This document shows positions 1-14,100 of a stretch of 64,000 nucleotides of DNA, in pieces. Under the pieces are notes generated by a model. That model had not been told where the DNA came from, ran no database searches, and saw only the letters and a list, made by a program, of their open reading frames with translations. Origin of the DNA: Cardiocondyla obscurior. Taxonomy: Eukaryota > Arthropoda > Insecta > Hymenoptera > Formicidae. How positions within the stretch are numbered: position 1 is the first letter of the stretch; the number at the start of each line of letters is the position of its first letter. The translations under genes were made by a program, and so were the position numbers. Location of the stretch: NCBI RefSeq assembly GCF_019399895.1, contig NC_091875.1, positions 5,828,001-5,892,000 on the forward strand. The letters run 5' to 3'.

Positions 1-3000
1 CTGAATAAAGCTAGAACGAGCCCCCAGTCTCGATGTCGAGCGAACGCGATCCCCTGCTGCGACATCGCGCTCGCAATCACGCCGCAACAATTACATAAAT
101 TTTATGACATCTCCTAAATCAACGGAACAGTTCGCGAGCTTTTACGTATGAATGATAATTGACTTACTCGATTACGGTCCGGATTGTTAAATAGTGGCCA
201 AAGCAGTTGAAATTAATTTAGTTATTTAGTTTGTTCACGGAACGTATTAAATTTCACAGAATTTTAGCGACTATCGAAGCTCGGGCAGCTCGCTTCGGAG
301 ATAATTCAATCTGACTTTTGATATCTTTCCATTAGTCACGGTCATAAGGTTCAAGCTGATTACTCTAATTCTGCGTGAAACGTAACATGAATTCCGCGTG
401 CAATCGTACAAGTCTAAAACAACAGTTTTAAATTCTGACAAACGCTAGACGTCACTCGAAGATCGTTAAACAGAAACGGAATTGCGTCAGCTAGAATTCT
501 CGCGACGTCGGTCGGGGGAAAGGAAAGCCCCATGGTAGAAAAACGATCGAACGTCGATGTGATAATTAAATTGTTTCGCTTAATAAAAAAAAAAAAATTT
601 GTCCTCCCCCCCCCCGGGATATGCGTCGGATTATGTAAAATTGTCGCTGTATCCGCGAAACGGCCGATAAAATTTTATGCGCCGGTCGCCCTCCCTCACC
701 TATCCCTGTATTCTGGGTGCGTCATGTAATATGTATGATCCGTTGCATTTCAGATTGGCTTATGAATAGGAGCGAGGAGCGTTGCGCATCTCCGCGCGGT
801 CGGACCGTGCATGTTTTTTTATTTTTTTTTTTCGGTGGTCGCGCGCGAACGTACTCGGACCTAATTGTCCTGGGTGTCGGCCCATCCGGGTCGTCGACCC
901 GCTTTTGTGCCCGCGTTAGATACAATGCCGGGCGGAAGGAATCCTCGGCGGAGGGTCGGTCGCGATATAAATTCAGGAGCGAGCGCTTCCGCGGACGCGA
1001 CGCACAAAGCGGAGCCCGCGCGCGAGAGAGCGATAGCACGTGCCCGCTTGAGATCGCGATAAGGAAAGCACGTAATCCCTTTGTCCCGCGAAGATGCATT
1101 CGCCCGGACGGGGCGCATTGAGCCGCGTGCAAACGTGATTTACCGAAAGCTTATCTGCCGCGACGGAAAAACGTCAGGCGTGAAGGAGAATCGTTTCAGC
1201 GCCGCCGGAATAAATATCAAGGATGTTTGAAACGATCAAAGGCATCGTGCATTACGGAATAGAGATCCTATAAGAAATCCGTCAAAAAAAAAAAAAAAAA
1301 GAAAAAGAAAAGGAATCTCTTCGAGCTAGATAATCAGTTGAGAGTATTGAAAACAGAAAAATACGTAAACTAAATCATCTCGTGTTCGACGATAATGTTC
1401 TGAAAATAATAGAAATAACAGCCGATAAATGATGAGATTCGACGGTGAGAACTAACACAATTTGCATTTACGAAACAACAAAGTGCAGACAAGAATTACT
1501 CGCTTGGGGGTTTATAGACGAGTCCCGCGCTCCCTCGTTCTCGGATGACAGTGCAGTTCGCCGGCGGGGAGGCTGAGGGGTTTAATCCTCGTTCTTGAGC
1601 AGGTCAGGCAGTAATAATAGATCTGCCTCGACGGAGGGCATCAATCAGCGCGCGCAGGGGTGAGAGACGTGCCGTGTCGTCTTATTCAATTCATCGGCAT
1701 TCCCGTGTATCTCTAGGCGTGCTAATACGACTAATTCGCCTTCGTTTATAAAATACAATCGGCTCCTGAAAAGCAGGCCGGTGATTTATAGCATTTTCTC
1801 CGACGGGGAGATATTTCCCTCGTTCTTTCCGGGCTGCTGATAAATATTCCGCGTCAGCCCTTTCGCCTGCTCGATGCCAGATGGTTCCGGGCATAATGCT
1901 CGCTTTGCACCGGCAAACGAAAGTCACCTCAAAGCCGACCCTGCCCGACCGCGAAAGACAGAAACGCGGCGGCGACGTCGCGTATTAATTAGATGGGACA
2001 TGAAACAAATGTGCACGGTGGAACGGAGCATTCATTAATGCATCGTAAATGTCGTGGATGACGACGTAAAGCGCGAGAGCTCGCGGGGTGGCTGTAAATT
2101 CCCGAAGATCGCGCGTTTCACGATGAAAAATGACAGGCGCGCGTAAGAAAATAAATAACGATAAATAATTTATTAAAACCTCGACGATAAATCAAAGCGA
2201 ACGGAACCACGACTATAAATATTTCAGTCTCATTTTTTAAAACGTCGAACTAGAGATTACAAAGCGCGCGCCATTTACTTTTGCTTCTCCTGCGTAGGAA
2301 GAAGCAATTTTACCCACGTATAATAATTTTCAGAATCAAACTACTGACCGCATCTTGAGTGATATAAAATTGATTTAATCGAAAAATACCGCAATGTATC
2401 CGCTACAAAAAAGTTCACATAATTCGTGCAAAATGCGTTCAACGACCAATATTAATTAGTACATATCAATTATTATGGTTAACATGGTTGGTGCTCTGAA
2501 AAAATTTTTTATGCAAAAATAAAAAAGGTTGAAAAATCAACTGTGCCGCGATCTTTCGGAGTCGTTAGGGGTCGAATTTACGAGCAGGATCCCGTTTCTA
2601 ATCCCGCTCCAATCCCATTCGCGCGAGTCCGGGAGCGCGTGAAAAAGTGATGAACTGTCCGCAATTACGACATCAATTTGCCCAACACGAGAGTACGACC
2701 GGATACAAAGACAACGCGCCGGGGATGCATCTGAAAACTGGGGTATTTCCCTCGAGTGCAATGCTAGCGTACATCGTCAGGGTGCACTCGATATATAAGC
2801 GCGTGCCTAATAAGCCTTGGCACTTGCGCAATGGACAAACACGGCGAATGAATTAGAGAACGACGAAAGAGCAACGTGTAAAAAAAAAAAGGAAAAAAAA
2901 AATACGCAGACACATTTTCTTATTCAGCAAAAATCGTAGAGTCCGTTCGAAAATGTACATATATATTTTTTAAGAGGATCCCTATGCTAGAAGATTCATC

Positions 3001-6000
3001 CCGCGTTACAGCGAAACGCTTCAATTGTTACTAATCCGGCAATCAATAATTCCCGAATTATTGCAAATATTGTGCTCTCAAGCTGCGATGTATATATAGG
3101 TAAACTTGACTCTCAACTCTTGATTTCAATCTTAACACACTCTCGTCTCTAATCTCTGAACTCCAGTTCTCAACTCGCAAACTTTCATGTACCGACCTAC
3201 CATCCTCTAAACTTGAACTACGAATTCTCAAGTTATAATTTATATAATTATTCTGCGCGAGTATTGACGATAAATAATCCCATCAGCTGTTACAATCTGA
3301 AGCGCTATCACGGAGACTGGCTATTTCTACACCGGAGACGATAAAGCCGCAATATTTAATTTTTTTTTTCTGTGCTATTGGTTTCGCCATTACTCGATTT
3401 ACATAATATTATTTTATTAATAACTAATACCTACATCGCAAAATGCTTATATAAAAATATTGGAAATTTCCGCGTTAAATATTTTAATTAAACGTTTATC
3501 GTCCAATTAAAAAAGAACAGTAAAGCAGCTGTAATCGTTACTTCGGTGAAACAGGCGCATCATTTAATGCTTGCATTGACACGCGATTAAATTTTTTAAA
3601 CCCAAGTGTTCATCGGTACATTCATAAAAAAATTAATAAAGTATTCACGAACACGCGCGTATCGACTTCCCGGACGTAACGTCATTAATCACGACTCGTA
3701 AATAACGGGCATATAATTAAAATTACACCTTAACGCGATATATGAGCGCCGCTCCTAAGACAAGAGTGTTTATCTATTTCTATTCGAGGAGCCGAAATTA
3801 AATTTTGTTCACTCAAGGTAATCTTATTTTTCGGGCAGTTGAAGCTGTCGAAAATCTAATTTTCGCCGGATCTTCTCGGGAAATTTAGCAGGATCGGTAC
3901 TAGGGAGCTCTCGGTGCAGCTCGCTGGTTGCAGCCAGACACTAATTGAACAACACCGACGTAAGCGGGAGAGAGGGGCGCGGAGACGGCGGAAGGGACGT
4001 ACGAAACGCGAATTCTAGAAGCCCGGGCGAGCAATAGCCGATGAAAGAAGTCTCAATTTTGCCGCGGGCTTCTCGAGGGAAATTCGTCGGAGCCGCGCGG
4101 GTCGGATGATACGAACTTGTGAGAACGACCCTCGAAACGCATGTCTCTCGCACGCATTACTCTCCCTTGTGCGGGTGTCGCGGGCCGCGGCGCGGAACGC
4201 GTCGCACTCGGGAGAAAAGAGAGACAAGAGTGTCGGCTACGAGGACAAGACAAATGACAGTGCGAAAGACGAGAGGTGAAGCCGTCGCGGAGAGAAGTGG
4301 AGGAAAGCCTCGGAGACATCTGAGCTCATTTTTTGTCGGCCTTACTGAAATCTGGCGTCGTAACTGACCTACCCGTATTCTCTCCTCCTGTTCTTGGCCT
4401 CCTCTTTTACGAATATAAAACGTCACGCGGCGGGAAAATTACGGCCTACGTTATCTCCACACATTTTACTGCGAATGTGACAGCTTCGCGCAATATATTT
4501 TGACGATATAAAATTTAAAAAAAGAAGAAGAAATCTAAAAGATATTATTTGCCGAATAATAATAGCAGATTATTAATTAAAAAAAAAAATATATTTTAAT
4601 ACAACAATATTTTTCTGTATTAAAATTTATTTTTTTTTTACCAATATAAAATTGAAGATCAGAAATTATATGATTAATTATTACTCCATTAATATTCGTT
4701 ATTTTGTAACGTTTGTATAACTCATGTTTCGTCATCCGAAGAAAGTATAAAAAATAACTAAAGCAATTACGAAGCAAGTAAACGATAGAGAATTAAAATA
4801 ATCTCCGAAGTCAACGCGTGTGCGCTCAATTTCGGAGATCCCTATTGCCCTCTTAAGAAGGTAAAACTCCACCCCTAGGATTCTATGGAATGCCCGGCAT
4901 AATCATCCGCTTTCCTAACGCACGTACATGTACACGCGTACATAGAGAGAAGATTAAGGTCAACCCGGCGCACTCGCTGCTTTCGGGGAAATCACTGAAG
5001 GCTCTCCTCGATGGAGTTGTATTCCGAGCGTATTTCGACCGGCGGGTCATTGTTTCGGTGTTGAAGGCATTACAACGTTACACGTAAAACACCGGTTTTA
5101 CGTCCCACGATTTCCGGATAGTTCCGGAAAATAGAGAAGACAGAGAGAAAGAGAGTGAAATAGTCGCAAGGCTGATGCCGCGTTTAACGGCCGACAACGC
5201 TCCTGCCGATGTGCAAAACGATATTTCCTCGCTCGAAAACTTAATCGTGCGTCTTTTCGCAATTTGCCAAGTTTCGATATTAAATACCGTGATAATTAAA
5301 TCCCAACTACTCAATTTTCCGTTAAAGTACTTTACGTTAGTTACGTTAATTACGTAACCCACATAAAGTTACTTACGCGAAGTTTAAGTAATAAAATTTA
5401 ACTGTACCTAATATACATTCTTTAAATTTTCCCCGAGGAGCTTATTCCGCCTTTTCAATTTTCGTTCCAATGAGATTCAACAAGCTTGAACATTTTCACG
5501 CTCGCGACGCACAGTGATCTATGGCCAGAAGGTGTATTTGCCCCGTAAGGACATTTTATAAAGATCAAACTTTCAAAATCTGACATTTCATATCCAACGA
5601 CCTAATATTTGAAGAAGGAAATAACCGAGACTTAAGGTATTGGCTGCTCAAAAACCGAGGGCTTTCGGTATTAAATTATATGGTCGGATTATATAGATCG
5701 TGAAATGAATTTAAATGAAGGCTGCGTGGACTATTAAGTCTTTCTGTTATCGAAAGAATATTTGCAAGGGAAATATTCTGATCATGGGATGAATTAAGTC
5801 ACATTGAATATTTAATGATCGTTGGGCTTCAAATGTGTGGAAATATTAATTAACGCGAGGCGTTTTAATAAATGCACGTGCTTATATTTTATATTATTGA
5901 CTCATCCGCGCCTATGCCACGAAAAGAAAAAAAAAAGCCTGTTTTATTATTATTATACATATACTGATATATTATTATTATAAAATAAAACTATAAACGC

Positions 6001-8273
6001 AGTAATTCACGCACTAATTATTATAAAACGGAAGGAAATTCAGAAAGATTTCAAGTACTTGAAAGGATTTTACGAGAGCTTAAAAACCAACCGCCATTTG
6101 TTAATAATCATATTTCACAAATATAAAGACCAAAGCCATCTGGTAATTAAGCCATTCCGAGGGAGACATTTTCCAGCGACTGGCCTGCATACGCGAAAAG
6201 GCTGTTCCGCGCCGTATCAAGCGAGAAGAGAATACGGAAAACTTTCCAACGAGCGGCACGTGACGCGGGTCAGGAAAAAAGTCGAGAAGCTCAGGCTCCG
6301 GAGTGACGTAGGTCCGTATTACAAGGAGGACCTGCTTTGTATTTCCCCGGAGAGACTCGCAGAAGTTCGTCCTTCTGGTATTACGTTATTTCGTGCACTT
6401 CCATACGACTCGAACGGGAAAGCATGCGTTTTTGAAAAAGGCCATTGGCATGTACGATTAACTGTTTGTAGAAAACGACGTAAGCTCAAAAAAAAAAAAA
6501 ACGCGAGTAGAAAGTTTCTGGTTTCGGGAAAAAAAAAAAATATATATATATTTAATCTCTTACAAAAATTAATATATTTTTATTACGATAATAATAGTAA
6601 TAACTGAGCCAATAAATAATACTAAAGCAAGGGAAAGTTTAGAAAGCGGTAAGTGATCCCGCTCTCGATTTTCTCTATTTTCATCGAGCAAATATCGCCT
6701 CTAAGTTGCCCATATGACCTTTCATTAAAATATAACGCGGTAAAAATGTAGGACGTCGCGTATAATGTTTAATAATGTATACAAATGAGTATTTTTCCAT
6801 TAAAAAAGATATATATATAATATATATATAACTGCAGCGGGCGTTTTAAAGCGTGTTGCAAAAAAAGAAAAAAAAAAAATTCCGCACACAACCGTCGTGA
6901 TCGGAGGCAACAATGTGCCAGCGAATAACTAATGTCGATGTATCCAACGATAATACTACGTCATACCCGGAAGAGGAGGCGCTTGGGCTTATCTGAAGAG
7001 CGGTTATGTATTTCGGAGCATCATTGGGTGCACCTTATCGCGAGCGGAGCTCGTACAAAGGTACCCGTCGACCTCATATCGCCAAATACTAGCTACCTCG
7101 TACGTACGATCCCATTAAGGTCACCGCCAAGATACGACGACCGCGAATCTGGCGTATCGTTGATTTTCATTCCCGAGCTAATCAGGTCGATTTAAACGAA
7201 AAGAGATTTAAAATATTAAAGGCTCCGCGGTACAAGAGCGCGCGATTGTGCAACTTGAGATGGGTGGTTAGATTCCACCCCCTTTCCCTCCCAGTACCAC
7301 TTTGTATTATCCGAGTTTCTAAACTGGATCCCGCGCACGGATCCTAATTCAGCGTGTCACGCAAATTAATAGTCTGCTAACGGGATAGCTAATGGCCTGA
7401 GAAATTCAAGAAGTTATCGCGGTAACTGCACGGCAGTCAGCCCCGCTTTGCTGTCCAACAAGCGGTAACTGCAGATAATTACTCCGCCCAGCGTTTCCAT
7501 TAATTCCGCGATACGTAAAAATTCGTAATTAACGAACGTGTCACGTGTGCGGCGCACACGGCCATTCTAGAAGCGATAAATCAGCCGCGCGACCTGTCGC
7601 GCACGTTACAAGCATTCCGGCCGTAAAAGTAGCTTTGTTAGAAATATGTATTCCGAGTGTTTCCACAGGAAGGAGGTTCGTAAACCACGTTTTATTTAGC
7701 CGGGGGGTACTTTACCGCCAGGTTAAAAGACGTCGGGCAAAAAGTCGCCGCGATTATATTTAAAGGTATAAATATTCTCGCGATATAAAAGCTCCGCGTT
7801 AACGATCGTTACTTCTTTTGCACATTATAACGCGAGATACTATTTCGCCGGGGTGCGCCAGGAACTTCCTTCTCGCGGCTCGAAGTAGTTAATGATGCAG
7901 TATAGGAAATAGTTAACGAACGGCTGCGCGAAGTTATCTGCTCCGCGGCGGACGTTAGGCGAACGAAATTGTTGCTCAACAAGTAGCAACTGGCCGATCA
8001 TAATCGCGCCGCTGTAAAGCAAGGCGGGGGCCCTTCCGTGAAACCCATAAAGCCGTGCATTCTCTCTCAATGCGGATACTTTGCGCGGTGGAAACTGCAA
8101 CCGACGACAGTGGATTTAACGACTATGGTTGAGCACACGTTGGATGCTCGCCTCCCTATCTCTCTCCCTCCCACTTTTCTTTTCTCTCTGTACTCCATAT
8201 AGCTTTCCGAAAATCCGGATTTCATCCTTCTTGATCCTTCGGCGTTCTGTGTTGTAAAGAGCTTATACCTCAC

Positions 8274-8296
8274 CTCGCCGGCTATCGATCGGCGAG
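8274..8296. repeat. Short perfect inverted repeat (7-bp arms)
   Basis: CTCGCCG is followed after 9 bases by CGGCGAG, so a small GC-rich hairpin can form on either strand. The spacer contains ATCGAT. It lies deep in the smooth intron; no function is proposed. Confidence 0.5.
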
Positions 8297-9010
8297 AGTC
8301 ATTGATATTCGATATATGACCCGTTATTTCGTGTAATCGTAAACTCCCTCGCTCAATTCTATATCGTTGCCCCGAAAAACGACGAGCTTTCGAACTCGGG
8401 AATTACAAATCATAAGTTATGACGTTTTTTAAATACGCGTATCTTTTACGAGGGAATTAATCTTCATAGTTGAAAATTTACACGGAGTTTCTTCACGGGT
8501 ATTTAAACAAACCTTCTCTCTTTCTTTTTAATTTTTTTTAGTTTTTTACTTTTTTTGTTTTGCTGAAAAGTAACCGCAGCTGTCGCATCGCGAAATAATG
8601 ATTTATCTTCGCAAAACAGCTCGCTTGTGTTGCGGCACTACAAACAAAAGAGGTTACTATGGTTCTTAATGGTTTACTCTATGAATTGGGTTAAGTAGGA
8701 TTTAAAAACCGAATGAAAAGCAGAATTTGCAAGATTAAATACCTCTTTCGTATGATAAAATTATCCGTAAAGTAAATCCAAATTGCGGTGTGTTATTATA
8801 ATATAAACAGTAGCGCGAAATACTCAAAATTCATGAAAATTCAAATAGTTGCATAAATATTACTCATTACCTTTAAATGCAAATTAAATCTATGTTGTTA
8901 ACTTACATAAATTTTACATAAATTTCGGGGTCTTACATTTTAAAGCGCAGTATCTTGAAATCTGTATAACTTTTAAAATATTCTGAGAAAAATCTTTATT
9001 ATAAATGTTT

Positions 9011-9077
9011 AAGGGGGGAAAGAGAAAGAGAGAGAGAAGGAAAATTTAAAAAAAATGAGAAAGAGAAAGAGAGAGAG
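9011..9077. repeat. Purine (GA/GAAA) microsatellite, two related copies
   Basis: A run of G6 is followed by an AAGAGAAAGAGAGAGAG block, which recurs about 40 bases later after an A-rich spacer. It is an impure, partly duplicated GA/GAAA tract typical of insect introns. Confidence 0.8.
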
Positions 9078-10510
9078 TTCTTTAAACCCTTAAGCCTTTC
9101 AAACCACTGGTATTAGAAGGTTATCAGATCCACAAAATGCTTATCTCGAGACTATATTCGAAGTGAGCGGAAAGTTCGCAGCGATTAACTCCCACGAAAA
9201 TTTACAAGAGCGTAGATCCATCATGCCTATCTCCGAGTTCATACCGCTTATCGAATTCCTGACCACGTCCCGTTTGATATATTTCTGAATAAACGATATT
9301 AAAACTGAAAGGGAACGATATACCCCCAGCATTTTATGTGTGTGTGTCGGAAGTCGTCGACCGTGCTACTGCAATTACGGATAAGATTAAGGGTCCTTCC
9401 CCGCTCGTAATGGACCTGTAATGTCGCCGCCGGAAATAAGAGACTTATCTACTGTCTTAATACAACGTGACGTATGCCCACGATAGCAAAGTTCGAAATC
9501 GATTGCATGTAACAGCATATAATCCTACGGTTTTTGATCATTACAAACTTGAGAGAGATAAAACAAAGCCGGGAAAAAATAACAGCGTCTATCAAAAAGA
9601 TTAAAAAAAAAAAAAAAAAGAAGTTTTTCCCCGTTCATTAATTCCGAAAGTATTATCCTAGGCAATATTTAAAAAAATCCACGAAACAGTAGCCGCGTAA
9701 TTAATTATTCGCTGATTAATTTATGAAACGTAGAAAATAAAATATTCCACGTTTATCTCATTACGGTGAACGTTTCCTCGTTTCACGGTTTGTTGTTATC
9801 GCGACAAAACGCCACAAGCGCCAGTGTTACTCGTGTAATGAAAGCCGCTCTCAGTCGGTCGTTGCATTATCCATTGAAACGCGGTTCTATCAAGTGCTAG
9901 GAAGGTAGCGAATGCCATTGTATCTCACAGTTACTAACCGATCATTAGCTTGGATTCGCGGGGCGTATCTAACTTCCTGGATCGTATCGGCGACGATATT
10001 TGGCGCGATTGATTCACTCGAAATGGAAATCGAGGCGCTAGAGAGAATAGAAAATATAAATCGCCGGTACGCGGCACACTTACGAGGCGCGATTCTTATC
10101 TCCGCCTTTGCATTCGTGTGTATTCCCGTATCGCTTCGAGCTTCTCGGTTTAAATGCGACTCGCAGAATGCCGTTCCGAAATCGATAACGCGAAATAATA
10201 TGCAAATCGCCGGGTGGCATCTTCCGAGAAACAAGTTACTGCATCAATTGCGCACCGACGGTCAACTCGAAATTGAAGATAGAAAATATTTCACGCGCAT
10301 TTATTTCGCATCGTGACAAATATCTTGAGAAGCCAAGATTGATTCGAGCGGTGCGCAGTTTTAATGTGTGTCATCGTACTCCTGATTAATCCCGAATTAA
10401 AATGTGCGACTATTAAACCGACTGTGTATCGAGATAAAAAAATTTCTTGTCTGGCAGGGTTTTAAATTGATGTGTAATAGTTGTAAGCTCTTGTCATGCA
10501 TAATCAAAGA

Positions 10511-10536
10511 GAAAAAAAAAAGAGAGAGAGAGAGAG
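10511..10536. repeat. Poly(A) followed by (AG)8 microsatellite
   Basis: A G and nine A are followed directly by eight AG units (10521-10536). Simple intronic repeat. Confidence 0.85.
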
Positions 10537-11160
10537 CAAAAAAGCTAACGCGTTATTAAAATACATTTTTTATTCATGTGATAAACGTTTTCATAAATTT
10601 TATAATATCAACTAAATTTATTGCTTAATATGGGTAGAAACTCGCGGGTACACGAGTCGTAGTGCATTCGCTCATTTTATTTGCTTCGCGAATTAATTAC
10701 GTGATGTCCATAAAACCCGACGAAACCCCCCCGGTAGAACTGCGTTAAAATATTCATTTTCGGCCTGAATCCGCCGATGCAAGAAGCGACCTCGGAAAAA
10801 AGCTTTACCGAATATTCCTACCTAAATTCGGAAAAGCCATGGAATTCACGAAAAGAACGGAATTCGACGGACGCGCGCGAGGTTCGCGTGTATTTTAATT
10901 CTTTTTCTTTCTCCTTTTTTTTTTATTTCGTTTCGAAATGCGTTTAAATAAGGCGCGTTGGACGTGAATTAGAAACACGTGGAAGTATCATCTCGGCAAC
11001 TTAATTACGCTGTAACTTACGCCGTAAGCTGTCGTTCTAAGTCGCTATCGTATACCTGCGCGGCACGTAAACGCGAAAAATGACTTTTGTAATTTGAATT
11101 GTTGCGCGAGATTTCGTACAATTGAAATATATTCGTATTAAGTTAAAGAGGGTCGGAGGG

Positions 11161-11184
11161 TTTTTTTTTTTTTTTTTTTTTTTT
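11161..11184. repeat. T24 homopolymer
   Basis: An uninterrupted run of 24 T follows GGAGGG. It is among the longest homopolymers in the window. On the plus strand it is not followed by a convincing acceptor and exon, so it is treated as simple repeat rather than a polypyrimidine tract. Confidence 0.85.
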
Positions 11185-14100
11185 CTTCATAAATTTAATA
11201 TTTAAAAGAAGGTGTTGAATATATTACACGGGCGTTTCCCTAATATCGCGTATTATCTAATAGACCGCTGTCGGAAAAATTATCTTTTCCCAACTGCTAA
11301 TAGAATTGTAATGACGCGGCTCGAATATTCCGATGCACGTTGCATTTTGTCCTCAAATTTATACATCTGTATTTTTCCGCAAATCTCGCAGCTAGCACGT
11401 TTTATGAATATTCCGAGGAACGTTGCTTCGCCGCACTTAAACTCGGTTTTATTAAATGATACCGCGAGCAACGTCGGACGTTTTCACAAACAACGAAATA
11501 AGTGTGCACGGTTTTCTATCAAAGTCGTAGAAATATTTACAGACTACATTTACCTTGCTATTTTGTATAACGATAAAATCTTCTAGTTTTCTCGCGGCAT
11601 TACGGAGTATTATTATTTTAAAAGAAAAAAAAAAAATTCTTTACGGTACGGAATAAAGTAAAATAATATCTAAATAAAAATGTTTAATTACTTGGAACTA
11701 TATTTACTTCTGCAATTAATACTAAAGAAACTGAAATTTGAAAATATACGCGGCAGCTAATGTTGCGTAAAGTAATAAAATGCTTATTTAATGCTTCACA
11801 GAATTACCATTTAAATCGTGCCTTCGTGAATTAATACATTTTAATGAAATTAATAAAAACTTTATTACTTCACGAAACATTAACCGCGCTGACTCTCCTA
11901 ATTTTTTAAACGTTAAGTAATAGCTAATTGATTAATAAAAAAAAACGTCATCAAATTTATTTAATTTTTCCCTTCCTCGGATACGTTTTGATATTAAAAT
12001 ATCATGGTTATTAATGTTAATGCTATTAATAATAATAGCTTCGTCGTAATATTGTCTCGTTAATTTATAATCGCGTGAAATATCACCGAGTTCTGCTGTT
12101 CCGGGTAACAATGGTGTACATACTACGGTATGCGCGCTTCGCATATATATCAAGCAAGTATCATAATCATGAGTGCTGCATCGCCAAAGTCTGACTGACG
12201 TCATTCAACTCAAAGCCTCGATGTTTCGCATCCTTTGAGCGAGACGCGCCGGATGCAAAGTTGCACTTAGAGTTGCGCGCGGAGAGTAGCATCCAACTGT
12301 TCGCTCAAATATACTTAAGTAAAAGGTGTAATAATATCGTAGTGGCGCAACGGGTGTTCCGCGTAAAACTCGCGAAAATCAGAGATTTCGCCCGAAGATT
12401 TATGCGCAAGAGCGGGAATACAGTTTGCCGGCAGAATGCATCAACGAAAGAAGTTGCGCGGATAAGAAAGGTGAAAGCGCGCAAACGTTCTCCCGCGGCC
12501 GTATCTGCATAAAATTGATACGTCGAACAGGTGGGTGGATACGATGATAGAAGACCGCGTTATCTACCGCCGTACGTAATATGTTCCAGAAGCGAAGTAT
12601 CTATCACGATTCGAAAATTCCTTGGGAATAGGTGCCGCGCGAAGCTGCTTGCTCCTGTTTTGTACCTATTGTATTAAAATTTTATATTCTCCCCCTTCGC
12701 CCACTTTTCGATCCGCCCACTAATAAAAATGCTATAAAAGGAATCGAATACAAATATTCTTAGCTCGACTCTGAACTTTATTGACACGCTGCGAAACGTA
12801 ATTGAAAATTTCGACACTCTTAAATCTCTCCTCGGTAAACTTTAACTCGACGTTTAAAATACCGTTCGTGATTTCTAAAAGTGGCATAGTTCCTTATTTC
12901 CGGTTATAAAAATTATCTCCACCCCGTGAGCCGGGCCGGGAGAAGGCAAAACATTTCAATCACGTCCCTCGGCAATATTTCTTGATATATACTTTATTAC
13001 TTTCCGATATTCGATTATCGGATATTTCGAGCGTGAGCGCAAATATCAAAAACCTAGTGCTGTTAATCGGCGAAAACCTGCCATTCCTATATAATCTCTG
13101 ACCTTTACCCGAATGGAAATCCCATTGAATGAAAAATATAGGACCGCAAGCCGTGGCTTTTATCCGTAGTACGTTTACCAGGCAAACTTCTTGAAACATT
13201 CACATGATTTCGCGGTTGGTATACGTGCACGATGAAATTTGAAGAATACTACGCTTCAAATATCCACGAAGAAAACCGCTTTGCGGGTGTTTTTCGCGCC
13301 GCGCGCATTACCACGAAACTGAGCGGTATTACTAGCAAAATCACGTACGTACGAAGGAGAAATCTTTTTACGCTTCATTAATAATATGGAAACCACCGTA
13401 CTTCACGACATCAAAGAAAATTACATTTACCGTTACGCAATAACGTTGCGTGCGTTCTCATTTGTTTTAGTCGGTAGATAATTTTGGTTGGAAAATTAGT
13501 CAAAGGAAGCTTAGAAAGATCGTGAAACGATTCTTCAATTTATGCGTCGCTTACGTTTGTTTATCGCGAAAGATTTCGTGACGCCAAGACTTTCTACTTA
13601 TTTAGTACACTGTAAATCACGACGGTAATTCGCACCGGGAGTATAAAGTATTCAAGATATGATCACGACTCACACGTGCCCCGCCGCAAGATAACACGGG
13701 TCATGTTTTTGAACATATAGTTACAATTTTCCCTTGTTCCCGTCGCGAGTCGGTATATCAAACGCTGTCTAATAAACCCGATCTTCGCTAACATTACTTG
13801 CGATGTGTTACTCCGTCATAAAACTGAAATAGGGACACTTTCATCCATTCATGACCCTCGCCGACGACGGAGAAAGCTCGGAACTTATTATTGCATAAAA
13901 AGTCAAAGATAAAATTCGAAATACATAAATTTTTTTTTCAAATCCCCTCAGATGATTATAATAACGATGCATGGTGCGAATATCGTTTATTAAAAGTGAA
14001 AATAAAGAATTATTGTTGTCACATAAAAAGTTATAAGTTTTATCCCGTAAAACACATTTTTCCCCTTAGACGACAGTGAAATGTGACTATAGTATCGAAG

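Noticed and set aside
6059..6607. 182-codon open frame on the plus strand
   Set aside because: Starts at TTG and ends in poly-Lys and Asn runs from low-complexity DNA. No domain or transposase-like motif.
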